DNA of 5,750 nt, from contig CATVTM010000102.1 of assembly GCA_958346935.1 (NCBI GenBank), positions 1-5,750 on the forward strand. The letters are read 5' to 3'. The position numbers were made by a program, and so were the translations under genes. Position 1 is the stretch's first letter; the number at the start of each line of letters is the position of its first letter. Below are positions 1 to 5,576 of the stretch, piece after piece. Source of the stretch: an uncultured Collinsella sp. (lineage in GTDB: Bacteria > Actinomycetota > Coriobacteriia > Coriobacteriales > Coriobacteriaceae). Under the pieces are notes generated by a model. That model made no database searches, was not told the origin of the DNA, and saw nothing but the letters and a program-made list of their open reading frames with translations.

Positions 1-56
1 GCGCAGGGGTGGTTTTTGTCCGGCGAATCGGTAGAATCGAATACAAGAAGAAGTTC

Positions 57-85
57 AAAGCGCATCCGATGGGGTGCGCTTTTTT
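57..85 (+). terminator. Intrinsic terminator of an upstream transcript
   Basis: An 11-bp stem pairs 57-67 with 72-82 (one G:U pair) around a GATG tetraloop, and a run of six T begins inside the 3' arm (80-85). This is a standard Rho-independent terminator. It must serve a gene or RNA lying mostly left of the window; bases 1-56 do not show which. One reading frame there stops with TAG at 32-34, which could be the end of that gene. The T-run ends one base before the ribosome binding site of the next gene (86-93), so the hairpin lies in the immediate 5' region of that gene. Confidence 0.8.
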
Positions 86-97
86 GAGGGAGGCAGC

Positions 98-988
98 ATG
101 GCATATCGTCTGGACATCAAGCGCATTCTTTCGATGAACTTCTTTCACGACCTGCCCCAGATTATGTTGGGGTGCGCTCTGGCCGCTATTGCGACCGACC
201 TGTTTTTGATTCCCAACGGCCTTGCTGCCGGTGGCGTTACGGGCCTTGCCACCATTATCCAGGCGGTCGGCGCATCGCGCGGCTTATCGCTTCCCGTTGG
301 TATTCAGACGATCGTGATGAACGCCTTGCTGCTGCTGGTCGTTATGCGCGAGGGCGGCATGTTCTACGTGGTGCAGACCGCGACGGGCTTTGTGCTGCTG
401 GGCTTCTTTACCGATCTGTTCGCCCCGTTTGTAGTACCTCTGGCGGATGCGGACCTGATGCTCCCTGCCATGTGGGGCGGCATTATTACGGGCATCGGTT
501 ACGGCATGGTGTTGCGCGCCGGCGCCAACACCGGCGGCTCGGACACGATTGGCCAAATCATCTCGCGTAACACCTCGCTGCCGGTGGGCTCGACCGTCAT
601 GGCGATCGATGTTGCCGTGTGTGCGCTGTCGGCTCCGGTCTTTTCAATCGAAAACGCACTGTATGCAGGCCTTTCGATGGTCATTAGCGGCTACGTGATC
701 GATGCCGTGGTCGATGGTGGCAACAAACGCCGTATGGTACTCATCATCTCGGACAAGTTCCCTGATATCGCTGCCGATATCATGTATGGTCTGGGTCGTG
801 GTTGTACCAAGTTTAAGGCGACTGGCATGTATTCGGGTGCCGAGAAGCCGGTGATCATGGTCATCGTGAGCCGTCGAGAGCTCAATACCCTCAAGACGAT
901 TGTGCGCGAGCGCGATCCTCGCGCCATTGTGACGGTCGCTGACGTTACGGAAGCCTTCGGCGAGGGATTCAAGGACATTAGCGCGTAG
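98..988 (+). CDS. YitT family membrane protein (DUF161 + DUF2179)
   Basis: Integral membrane protein of the YitT family, 296 residues, near the family's usual size. The molecular function of the family is unknown; some members have been proposed as transporters. Hydrophobic segments lie near residues 20-39, 41-58, 66-83, 89-110, 121-140, 163-180 and 185-205. Family motifs are visible: an N-G-L-A-A-G-G-V-T-G stretch at 40-49, and G-A-N-T-G-G-S-D at 142-149 after a membrane segment. The cytoplasmic C-terminal DUF2179 domain runs from about 206 to 292, with the characteristic GRGCTKFKATGMYSG segment and an F-G-E-G-F end. I chose ATG 98 because GAGGGAGG at 86-93 is a near-perfect ribosome binding site four bases upstream. 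A GTG at 74 in the same frame lies inside the terminator stem and is unlikely. No clear terminator follows the gene; the transketolase operon begins 207 bases downstream on the same strand. Confidence 0.93.
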   Translation: MAYRLDIKRILSMNFFHDLPQIMLGCALAAIATDLFLIPNGLAAGGVTGLATIIQAVGASRGLSLPVGIQTIVMNALLLLVVMREGGMFYVVQTATGFVLLGFFTDLFAPFVVPLADADLMLPAMWGGIITGIGYGMVLRAGANTGGSDTIGQIISRNTSLPVGSTVMAIDVAVCALSAPVFSIENALYAGLSMVISGYVIDAVVDGGNKRRMVLIISDKFPDIAADIMYGLGRGCTKFKATGMYSGAEKPVIMVIVSRRELNTLKTIVRERDPRAIVTVADVTEAFGEGFKDISA

Positions 989-1081
989 GGGCGACCGCGT
1001 TCCATCCAAAAGACGTTCACATTGATAAACCGTTTCATCAGCGGTTCTGCCTGCTAAATTGTTCAAATAATGATAAAAACT

Positions 1082-1110
1082 CTGGTAAAGCCATCAGTTT
1101 CCAGCATAAT
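1082..1110 (+). promoter_or_regulatory. Candidate promoter for the transketolase operon
   Basis: CTGGTA (1082-1087, 3 of 6 to the -35 consensus) and CATAAT (1105-1110, 5 of 6 to the -10 consensus) are 17 bases apart. Transcription would start near 1117, about 80 bases before the start codon. A competing candidate is the extended -10 TGCTAAATT at 1052-1060, with a weak GTTTCA 17 bases upstream. The 989-1195 gap is much more AT-rich than the flanking genes, as expected for a promoter region. I see no riboswitch fold or clear operator in it. Confidence 0.35.
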
Positions 1111-1195
1111 GAATGACGTACGTGCATTGCGGCTGTGTTGGGATTACCTTCGGTGCCGTGCGCATTTTGTCTAATGAGGATGAAAGGAAGGCACA

Positions 1196-2026
1196 ATGAG
1201 CGACGAAGAGCTCAAAAAGGTTGCCAACGAGGTAAGGAAGGGCATCGTCACCGGCGTGCACGCTGCCAAGTCCGGCCATCCGGGCGGTTCGCTCGGCGCT
1301 GCCGACATCATGACCTATCTGTACTTTGAGGAAATGAACGTCGACCCGGCCGACCCCCGCAAGGCCGACCGCGACCGCTTCGTGCTTTCCAAGGGTCACT
1401 GCGCGCCTGGTCTGTACGCCGTGCTCGCCGAGCGCGGATTCTTCCCCAAGGAGGATCTCGAGACGCTGCGCCACATCGGCAGCCACCTGCAGGGCCATCC
1501 CAACATGAACGACACCCCGGGTGTGGACATGTCCACCGGGTCGCTGGGCCAGGGCATTTCCGCCGCCGTGGGCATGGCGGTTGCCGCCAAGCACTGGGGC
1601 GATACTTACCGCACGTACGCCCTGCTGGGCGATGGCGAGAGCGAGGAGGGCCAGGTCTGGGAGGCCGCCATGTTTGCCGGCAACCAGCAGCTCGACAACC
1701 TCTGCGTGATCGTCGACCATAACGGCCTGCAGATCGACGGCCCCGTCGAGGAGGTCAACGACCCCATGCCGCTCGCCGACAAGTTCCGCGCCTTCAAGTT
1801 CCATGTGGTGGAGCTCGCCGACGGCAACGACTTCGACCAGATCCGCGCCGCCTTTGCCGAGGCCCGCGCCACCAAGGGTCAGCCGACCGCCATTATCGCC
1901 GAGACCACGAAGGGCAAGGGCGTGTCCTTTATGGAGAACCAGGTGGGTTGGCACGGCAAGGCCCCCAACGATGAACAGTTTGAGCAGGCCATGGCAGAGC
2001 TCACGGCCGCCGGAGAGGAGCTCTAG
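1196..2026 (+). CDS. tkt: Transketolase, N-terminal (ThDP diphosphate-binding) subunit
   Basis: N-terminal half of a split transketolase (276 residues; single-chain enzymes have about 650). Together with the next gene it would transfer two-carbon ketol units between sugar phosphates in the non-oxidative pentose phosphate pathway, in the cytoplasm. The chain is the diphosphate-binding domain: G-D-G-E-S at 145-149 and D-x-N at 174-176 form the thiamine diphosphate / Mg motif. Conserved active-site histidines are visible in SGHPGGS (H28), SKGHCAP (H68) and QGHPN (H101), and GSLGQG lies at 115-120. The start ATG is preceded by AAGGAAGG at 1184-1191 with four bases between. The stop is separated by one base from the ATG of the C-terminal half, so the subunits should be translationally coupled. 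A transketolase-like enzyme with another donor or acceptor cannot be excluded from sequence alone, but every key residue I looked for is present. Confidence 0.95.
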   Translation: MSDEELKKVANEVRKGIVTGVHAAKSGHPGGSLGAADIMTYLYFEEMNVDPADPRKADRDRFVLSKGHCAPGLYAVLAERGFFPKEDLETLRHIGSHLQGHPNMNDTPGVDMSTGSLGQGISAAVGMAVAAKHWGDTYRTYALLGDGESEEGQVWEAAMFAGNQQLDNLCVIVDHNGLQIDGPVEEVNDPMPLADKFRAFKFHVVELADGNDFDQIRAAFAEARATKGQPTAIIAETTKGKGVSFMENQVGWHGKAPNDEQFEQAMAELTAAGEEL

Positions 2027-2027
2027 G

Positions 2028-2969
2028 ATGGCAGACGTCAAGAAAATCGCCACGCGCGTAAGCTACGGCGAGGCCCTCGTCGAGCTCGCCAACGAACACG
2101 ATGACTTTGTGGTCCTCGACGCCGACCTGGCCGCCGCCACGCAGACCGGCAAGTTTAAGGCCGCTTGCCCCGATCGCTTCTTCGATGTGGGCATTGCCGA
2201 GAGCAACCTGATGGGTGTTGCCGCCGGTATCGCAACCACCGGTCGCGTTGCCTTTGCGAGCACCTTTGCCATGTTCGCCGCTGGTCGCGCCTTTGAGCAG
2301 GTCCGCAACTCCATCGGCTACCCGCACCTCAACGTCAAGATCGGCGCCACGCACGCCGGTATTTCGGTGGGCGAGGACGGCGCTACGCATCAGTGCTGCG
2401 AGGATATCGCCCTGATGCGCGTCATCCCCGGCATGACCGTTATCGTTCCCGCCGACGACGTGGAGGCCCGTGCCGTGACGCGCGCCGCCTACGAGTGCGA
2501 CGGCCCCGTGTACATGCGCTTTGCCCGTCTGGCCTCGCCGGTTATCAACGACCCCGAGACCTACAAGTTCGAGTTGGGTAAGGGCATTGTCATGCGCGAG
2601 GGCGCCGATGTGACCATCATCGCCTGCGGCCTGATGGTCGGCGAGGCTCTCGAGGCCGCCGAGCAGCTCGCTGCCGAGGGTATCGACGCCGAGGTCATCA
2701 ACATGCACACCATCAAGCCCATCGATGCCGACCTGATCGTCAAGAGCGCCACCAAGACCGGCCACGTCGTGACCGTCGAGGAGCACTCTGTGATCGGTGG
2801 CCTGGGCAGCGCCGTTGCCGACGTCCTGTGCGAGCAGTGCCCGACGCCGCTTAAGAAGATCGGCGTCAACGACACCTTTGGCGAGTCCGGTCCGGGTGCC
2901 GAGCTCCTGCACAAGTACGGCCTGGACGCCGCCAACATCGTGGCCACCACCAAGGAGTTCTTGGCCTAA
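2028..2969 (+). CDS. tkt: Transketolase, C-terminal (pyrimidine-binding + C domain) subunit
   Basis: Partner of the preceding gene, 313 residues. The pyrimidine-binding domain spans about 5-165. It carries the catalytic glutamate E58 in FFDVGIAESN, which activates the thiamine cofactor, and the G-E-D-G-A-T-H-Q loop at 115-122, whose H121 matches the substrate-binding histidine of the family. The transketolase C-terminal domain follows (about 180-310), with H-S-V-I-G-G-L-G-S at 243-251 and G-E-S-G-P-G-A-E-L-L at 285-294. The ATG at 2028 comes one base after the upstream TAG. GAGGAG at 2015-2020, inside the end of the first gene, is the ribosome binding site, seven bases away. DXS-like enzymes and the E1-beta chains of 2-oxo-acid dehydrogenases share this fold, but the length, motifs and pairing fit split transketolase best. 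A strong terminator follows at 3040-3072. Confidence 0.95.
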   Translation: MADVKKIATRVSYGEALVELANEHDDFVVLDADLAAATQTGKFKAACPDRFFDVGIAESNLMGVAAGIATTGRVAFASTFAMFAAGRAFEQVRNSIGYPHLNVKIGATHAGISVGEDGATHQCCEDIALMRVIPGMTVIVPADDVEARAVTRAAYECDGPVYMRFARLASPVINDPETYKFELGKGIVMREGADVTIIACGLMVGEALEAAEQLAAEGIDAEVINMHTIKPIDADLIVKSATKTGHVVTVEEHSVIGGLGSAVADVLCEQCPTPLKKIGVNDTFGESGPGAELLHKYGLDAANIVATTKEFLA

Positions 2970-2988
2970 GGCAAGGCGGATCTCAAGG

Positions 2989-3029
2989 ACTGCTTCGCCA
3001 GAACTATAAAACTGCTTCGCCAGTACTAT
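2989..3029 (+). repeat. Two tandem 19-bp repeats with a 22-bp period
   Basis: ACTGCTTCGCCAG-A-ACTAT at 2989-3007 and the same 19-mer with one change (A to T) at 3011-3029, separated by AAA. The pair lies between the transketolase stop codon and its terminator. Each unit can form a short ACTG/CAG(T) hairpin with a TTCG-centred loop. A related string, ACTGTTTGCCAG, occurs at 3091-3102 inside the palindromic repeat just downstream. Confidence 0.75.
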
Positions 3030-3039
3030 GGAAACCCGG

Positions 3040-3072
3040 CAGGGGCGCTCTCTTGGAGAGCGCCCCTGTTTC
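3040..3072 (+). terminator. Terminator of the transketolase operon
   Basis: A perfect 13-bp GC-rich stem pairs 3040-3052 with 3056-3068 across a TTG loop, followed by TTTC. GAAA at 3031-3034 can also pair with TTTC at 3069-3072 if CCCGG bulges out. The T-run is short, but the stem is very stable and lies 70 bases after the stop codon. It sits between convergent genes, so it may also act on the minus-strand transcript, although no good T-run follows the stem on that strand. Confidence 0.8.
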
Positions 3073-3138
3073 AGTTGCGGTGAAATAAGGACTGTTTGCC
3101 AGCTTAAAGGCTTAATTAATCCGTATTTCACCGCAACT
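3073..3138 (+). repeat. Palindromic repeat, copy 1
   Basis: The outer 15 bases, AGTTGCGGTGAAATA at 3073-3087, are a perfect inverted repeat of 3124-3138. Pairing continues imperfectly for seven more positions (3088-3094 with 3117-3123). A small inner stem, GCC 3098-3100 with GGC 3109-3111, caps the fold. The whole 66-bp unit aligns to the reverse complement of 3933-3999 with 10 mismatches and one gap, including the loop. It begins directly after the transketolase terminator and overlaps the 3' end of the minus-strand gene. Confidence 0.9.
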
Positions 3139-3843
3139 TTCGAAGGCGTTCCCGCTTGTGCTGGCGCCGTCACGTCGATCGATTGCCGCTTGGCACAGTG
3201 CAGCAACATCGGGGGCGTCGTCGCCTTTATATGTCATGGCGAGTAGGGCAGCATCATAGATTTCGTCGTTGGTCATATCGCCGGCATCGATGGGGCAGAA
3301 GGTGAGTATCGAATCCTGCTCAGCGAGCTCGGCGAGATTGATCGTTTCGCCTGCGGCAAAGACATCGTCGAGGACGAGTGTCGCGCTCGTACAGGGAATT
3401 TGATAAATCTTGCCATCGGTGGCGATGGGGGAACCTGCCGCCTCGAGCGCGTACACACCTTGAATGAGGCTGATACCGGAACCGTCGGAGGCGACGAACT
3501 CAACCTTGTCGACTGTTATCCCGTCGACAGTCTTGCCCGTAATGTGTATCGGGACACGTGAGGCCCCGCTATCGGTATCCCAACCTGCGGCAGAGATGTT
3601 GAGCACAATAGCATGCTCCGAATGAGCCGATATAAAGTGGGAAAAAATCTGCCGCAGATAAAGACCCAAACAGCTACCGCCGATGATGCCGATTATCAGC
3701 ATGCAGGCAAGGATGGCCGCAACGTGGTTCCAAGGCTTTTCCCGAAGTTCAGAATCAGCAGAGACGCCATTGACGGCAACCCCGCACGCCGTGCAGTACC
3801 TAACACCATCGCGCAACTCAGTTCCACAATAAGGACAATTCAT
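3112..3843 (-). CDS. Zinc-ribbon, single-pass membrane protein with exported domain
   Basis: Function unknown; predicted 243 residues. The N-terminus is a small zinc ribbon with Cys at 3, 6, 17 and 20 (CPYC...CTAC). After a polar linker there is one membrane segment at about 41-63, then a ~180-residue domain that should lie outside the cell. The exported part has a G-V-Y-A-L-E-A-A-G-S-P-I region (119-130) followed by D-G-K-I-Y, and ends in an acidic helical tail with D-M-T-N-D-E-I (179-185). I associate this layout with Coriobacteriia proteins, but the resemblance is from memory. I chose ATG 3843 because the protein then starts MNCPYCG, typical of zinc-ribbon proteins, with GGGGG a few bases upstream. 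In-frame starts at ATG 3861 and TTG 3918 add 6 or 25 uninformative residues. The last eight residues (SCGEIRIN) and the stop codon are encoded by palindromic repeat copy 1, so the C-terminus may not be ancestral. It is convergent with transketolase. Confidence 0.72.
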   Translation of the reverse strand: MNCPYCGTELRDGVRYCTACGVAVNGVSADSELREKPWNHVAAILACMLIIGIIGGSCLGLYLRQIFSHFISAHSEHAIVLNISAAGWDTDSGASRVPIHITGKTVDGITVDKVEFVASDGSGISLIQGVYALEAAGSPIATDGKIYQIPCTSATLVLDDVFAAGETINLAELAEQDSILTFCPIDAGDMTNDEIYDAALLAMTYKGDDAPDVAALCQAAIDRRDGASTSGNAFESCGEIRIN

Positions 3844-3932
3844 GCCAGCCCCCGTAACCATAGGCGTTCTAATCGAGGCCACTGTAAAGCGATAATCCAA
3901 ATCCAAGCTGCGCAACAATTAGCCTTAATTGA

Positions 3933-3999
3933 AGTCGCGGTGAAATAGGGACTGATTAGACCTTTTAACTGGTAAAACAGTCCCTATTTCACCGCAACT
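3933..3999 (-). repeat. Palindromic repeat, copy 2 (inverted relative to copy 1)
   Basis: A 22-bp inverted repeat with one mismatch pairs 3933-3954 with 3978-3999 (outer parts AGTCGCGGTGAAATA and TATTTCACCGCAACT). The 23-base loop contains ACC 3960-3962 / GGT 3971-3973 and, alternatively, TTTTA 3963-3967 / TAAAA 3973-3977. Read on the minus strand it aligns end to end with copy 1. It lies about 90 bases upstream of the zinc-ribbon gene's start codon, so any promoter of that gene is either in the short 3844-3932 leader or beyond the repeat. Confidence 0.92.
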
Positions 4000-4115
4000 C
4001 ATGAAGACGCCCCTCAAGCACGGTCCCATCAGGGAAAAGGGCACATATCGGCAAAGTGCAATTCAGACCCTTCCAACTATGTATATGCAGCACTTCAAGA
4101 TAAACGCAGCGACCC
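4000..4115. other. Spacer with no recognised feature
   Basis: This lies between palindromic repeat copy 2 and the long palindrome. The only plus-strand frame of note, ATG 4001 to TAG 4120 (39 residues), has no ribosome binding site and begins right at the repeat edge, so I do not call it a gene. I see no convincing promoter, terminator or RNA gene. The promoter of the minus-strand zinc-ribbon gene could be here. Confidence 0.5.
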
Positions 4116-4266
4116 CTTAGTTACCGCAGGCCGGGTACAGGGCTACTCTCCAAATCTTTCCGCAGGACGGAGGAGCCCCCGCCGCGCGAAGCGCGCAGCG
4201 GGGGCTCCGACATGTCCGAGGACGATTTGGAGAGTAACCCTGTGCCCGGCCGACGGGATCCCTAAG
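4116..4266. repeat. Long imperfect palindrome (~150 bp)
   Basis: Three nested parts can be seen. The main arms 4129-4156 and 4224-4251 are 28 bp each and match at 26 positions. The inner arms 4172-4182 and 4198-4208 are a perfect 11-bp GC-rich pair. The cap is CGCGC-GAA-GCGCG at 4183-4195, with a two-base bulge. Between main and inner arms each side has exactly 15 unpaired bases, within which GGAC 4165-4168 and GTCC 4214-4217 can pair. Weak outer complementarity (CTTAG 4116-4120, CTAAG 4262-4266) extends it. There is no T-run at either end, so it does not look like an ordinary terminator. It contains no gene and no clear flanking target duplication. It may be a non-autonomous mobile repeat or a structured RNA/cruciform element upstream of ftsE. 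Confidence 0.85.
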
Positions 4267-4301
4267 CACGCCATGCTTCTTATGTGCAGCAAAGCTAATG
4301 C

Positions 4302-4310
4302 TGCTAAAAT
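4302..4310 (+). promoter_or_regulatory. Extended -10 promoter for ftsE-ftsX
   Basis: TGCTAAAAT is an extended -10 element: TG, one base, then a hexamer matching TATAAT at 5 of 6. The -35 region near 4282-4288 is poor, which is tolerated in extended -10 promoters. The predicted transcription start is near 4317, giving a leader of about 40 bases. A 5-bp inverted repeat, GCAGC 4286-4290 / GCTGC 4300-4304, lies in the spacer and overlaps the TG; it could be a regulator site, but this is speculative. Confidence 0.45.
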
Positions 4311-4355
4311 ACAAAGCGCTCATGTAGTTTAAACGCACGACGATAAGGAGCACCA

Positions 4356-5576
4356 GTGGGTAACCACTTCCGTACCTCCGGTGCGGGCGATGATGCCCCC
4401 AAGACGCAGGCAGGCGTCCAGGGCAGTCGTTTCGCCACTCCGGATTCAGAGGGCCAGCCTGTTGCTCAGGCCCCCGTTCAGCCGGCAGATCAGGCACAGC
4501 CGGCATCCGATCCCTTTGCCTACAATCCAACCAGCGATGTCGCGCTTTCCGGCACGGCGGGGTTTGAGCCCGTTCAGGCCGTGACCGCTCGCGTGGAGCA
4601 GCCTCAGGCTGGCGCCGCCACGCCGCAGCCTACCATGGCCGGCATTCCCGACCCCTTGGCCCCTGCGACGCCGGCTCCTCAGCCTGCGCAGTCCGGTCTC
4701 TTTGCCGCTATTCCCGACCCCATGCAGCCTGCTGCCCCGGTGGTCGAGAGCGATCAGGCCGCCGAGGTCGCAAGCCTCGATAACGCGCTCAACAACCCCG
4801 ATTTTACGTCGGTGTTTGCGCCCATCGATCCGCAGGCCAGCCGCAAGAAGATGGCCAAGCAGGCCGGTGTCGAGCCCGTCATCCTTATGGAGCATGTCAC
4901 CAAGATCTATCCGGCACAGCCCAACAAGCCTGCACTCGACGACATCAACATCGAGATCTATCCGGGCGAGTTCGTCTTCCTGGTCGGTCACTCCGGTTCG
5001 GGTAAGACCACGCTGCTGTCGACGCTCAATCGCGACGTTAAGCCGACGAGCGGCCGTATCCTGGTTGCCGGTCAGGACCTCATGAAGATCAAGAACCGCA
5101 AGGTTCCATTCCTGCGTCGCCAGATCGGCGCCGTGTTCCAGGACTTTAAGCTCCTGCCGCAAAAGACCGCCTACGAAAACGTGGCGTTTGCCCTGCAGTG
5201 CATCGGCAAGCCCAAGGGCGTCATTCGCAGCCAGGTGCCCGAGGTGCTGCGCCTGGTCGGTCTGGCCGATCAGATGGACTCGCTGCCCGACCAGCTTTCC
5301 GGTGGCGAGCAGCAGCGCGTTGCCGTCGCCCGTGCTATGGTCAACCGTCCGCCGCTGCTGATCTGCGACGAGCCCACGGGCAACCTCGACCCGGCGATCT
5401 CGCTGGGCATCATGAAGCTGCTTGAGCGTATTAACCGCACCGGCACCACCGTGATCGTCGCCACGCACGACCGCGAGATGGTCGATAGCATGCACCGTCG
5501 CGTGATCGCCCTCGAGGGCGGCCACGTTATCCGCGACCAGGAGAGGGGAGGTTACGGCAACTATGGCACCAACTAA
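4356..5576 (+). CDS. ftsE: Cell-division ABC ATPase FtsE with long N-terminal extension
   Basis: ATPase of the FtsEX complex, which sits at the inner membrane face at the division site and controls peptidoglycan hydrolases outside through FtsX. The ABC core runs from about residue 175 to 395. It has Walker A GHSGSGKTT (211-219), Q-loop Q262 in VFQDFKLLP, signature LSGGEQQ (314-320), Walker B LLICDEP (334-340), D-loop N-L-D at 343-345 and switch H381. All are intact. The protein is 406 residues against a usual ~220-230. Residues 1-172 are an extra segment rich in Pro, Ala and Gln, probably disordered and cytoplasmic, with a repeated IPDP motif. The GTG start at 4356 is supported by AAGGAG at 4345-4350, five bases upstream. 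Codon choice across the extension stays GC-rich at third positions, so it appears truly coding. A later start (ATG 4851) would give a normal-size FtsE but lacks a good ribosome binding site. The stop overlaps the ftsX start by 14 bases. Confidence 0.93.
   Translation: MGNHFRTSGAGDDAPKTQAGVQGSRFATPDSEGQPVAQAPVQPADQAQPASDPFAYNPTSDVALSGTAGFEPVQAVTARVEQPQAGAATPQPTMAGIPDPLAPATPAPQPAQSGLFAAIPDPMQPAAPVVESDQAAEVASLDNALNNPDFTSVFAPIDPQASRKKMAKQAGVEPVILMEHVTKIYPAQPNKPALDDINIEIYPGEFVFLVGHSGSGKTTLLSTLNRDVKPTSGRILVAGQDLMKIKNRKVPFLRRQIGAVFQDFKLLPQKTAYENVAFALQCIGKPKGVIRSQVPEVLRLVGLADQMDSLPDQLSGGEQQRVAVARAMVNRPPLLICDEPTGNLDPAISLGIMKLLERINRTGTTVIVATHDREMVDSMHRRVIALEGGHVIRDQERGGYGNYGTN

Noticed and set aside
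74..97. Earlier GTG start for the YitT protein
   Set aside because: It lies in the terminator stem and has no ribosome binding site of its own; ATG 98 has an excellent one.
1028..1046. AACCG/CGGTT hairpin as a terminator for the YitT gene
   Set aside because: Only five base pairs with a nine-base loop and no T-run after it.
2001..3209. 402-codon minus-strand frame opposite transketolase
   Set aside because: An antisense shadow of a well-recognised gene, common in high-GC DNA; the sequence is low-complexity Gly/Val/His/Asp.
3028..3246. 72-codon plus-strand frame across the terminator and palindromic repeat
   Set aside because: It starts just before a terminator hairpin, is built largely from repeat sequence, overlaps the minus-strand gene and has no ribosome binding site.
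3073..3999. Reading the two palindromic repeats as a CRISPR array or as terminal repeats of a complete insertion sequence
   Set aside because: Only two copies, inverted and about 800 bases apart, with no spacers and no transposase between them.
4001..4120. Small plus-strand frame of 39 residues
   Set aside because: No ribosome binding site, starts at the edge of a repeat, and no recognisable protein features.
4117..4530. 137-codon minus-strand frame
   Set aside because: It runs antisense through the long palindrome and the first part of ftsE; the composition is what a GC-rich palindrome and antisense frame would give.
4446..5525. 359-codon minus-strand frame opposite ftsE
   Set aside because: An antisense shadow of the ABC ATPase gene with no recognisable motifs.
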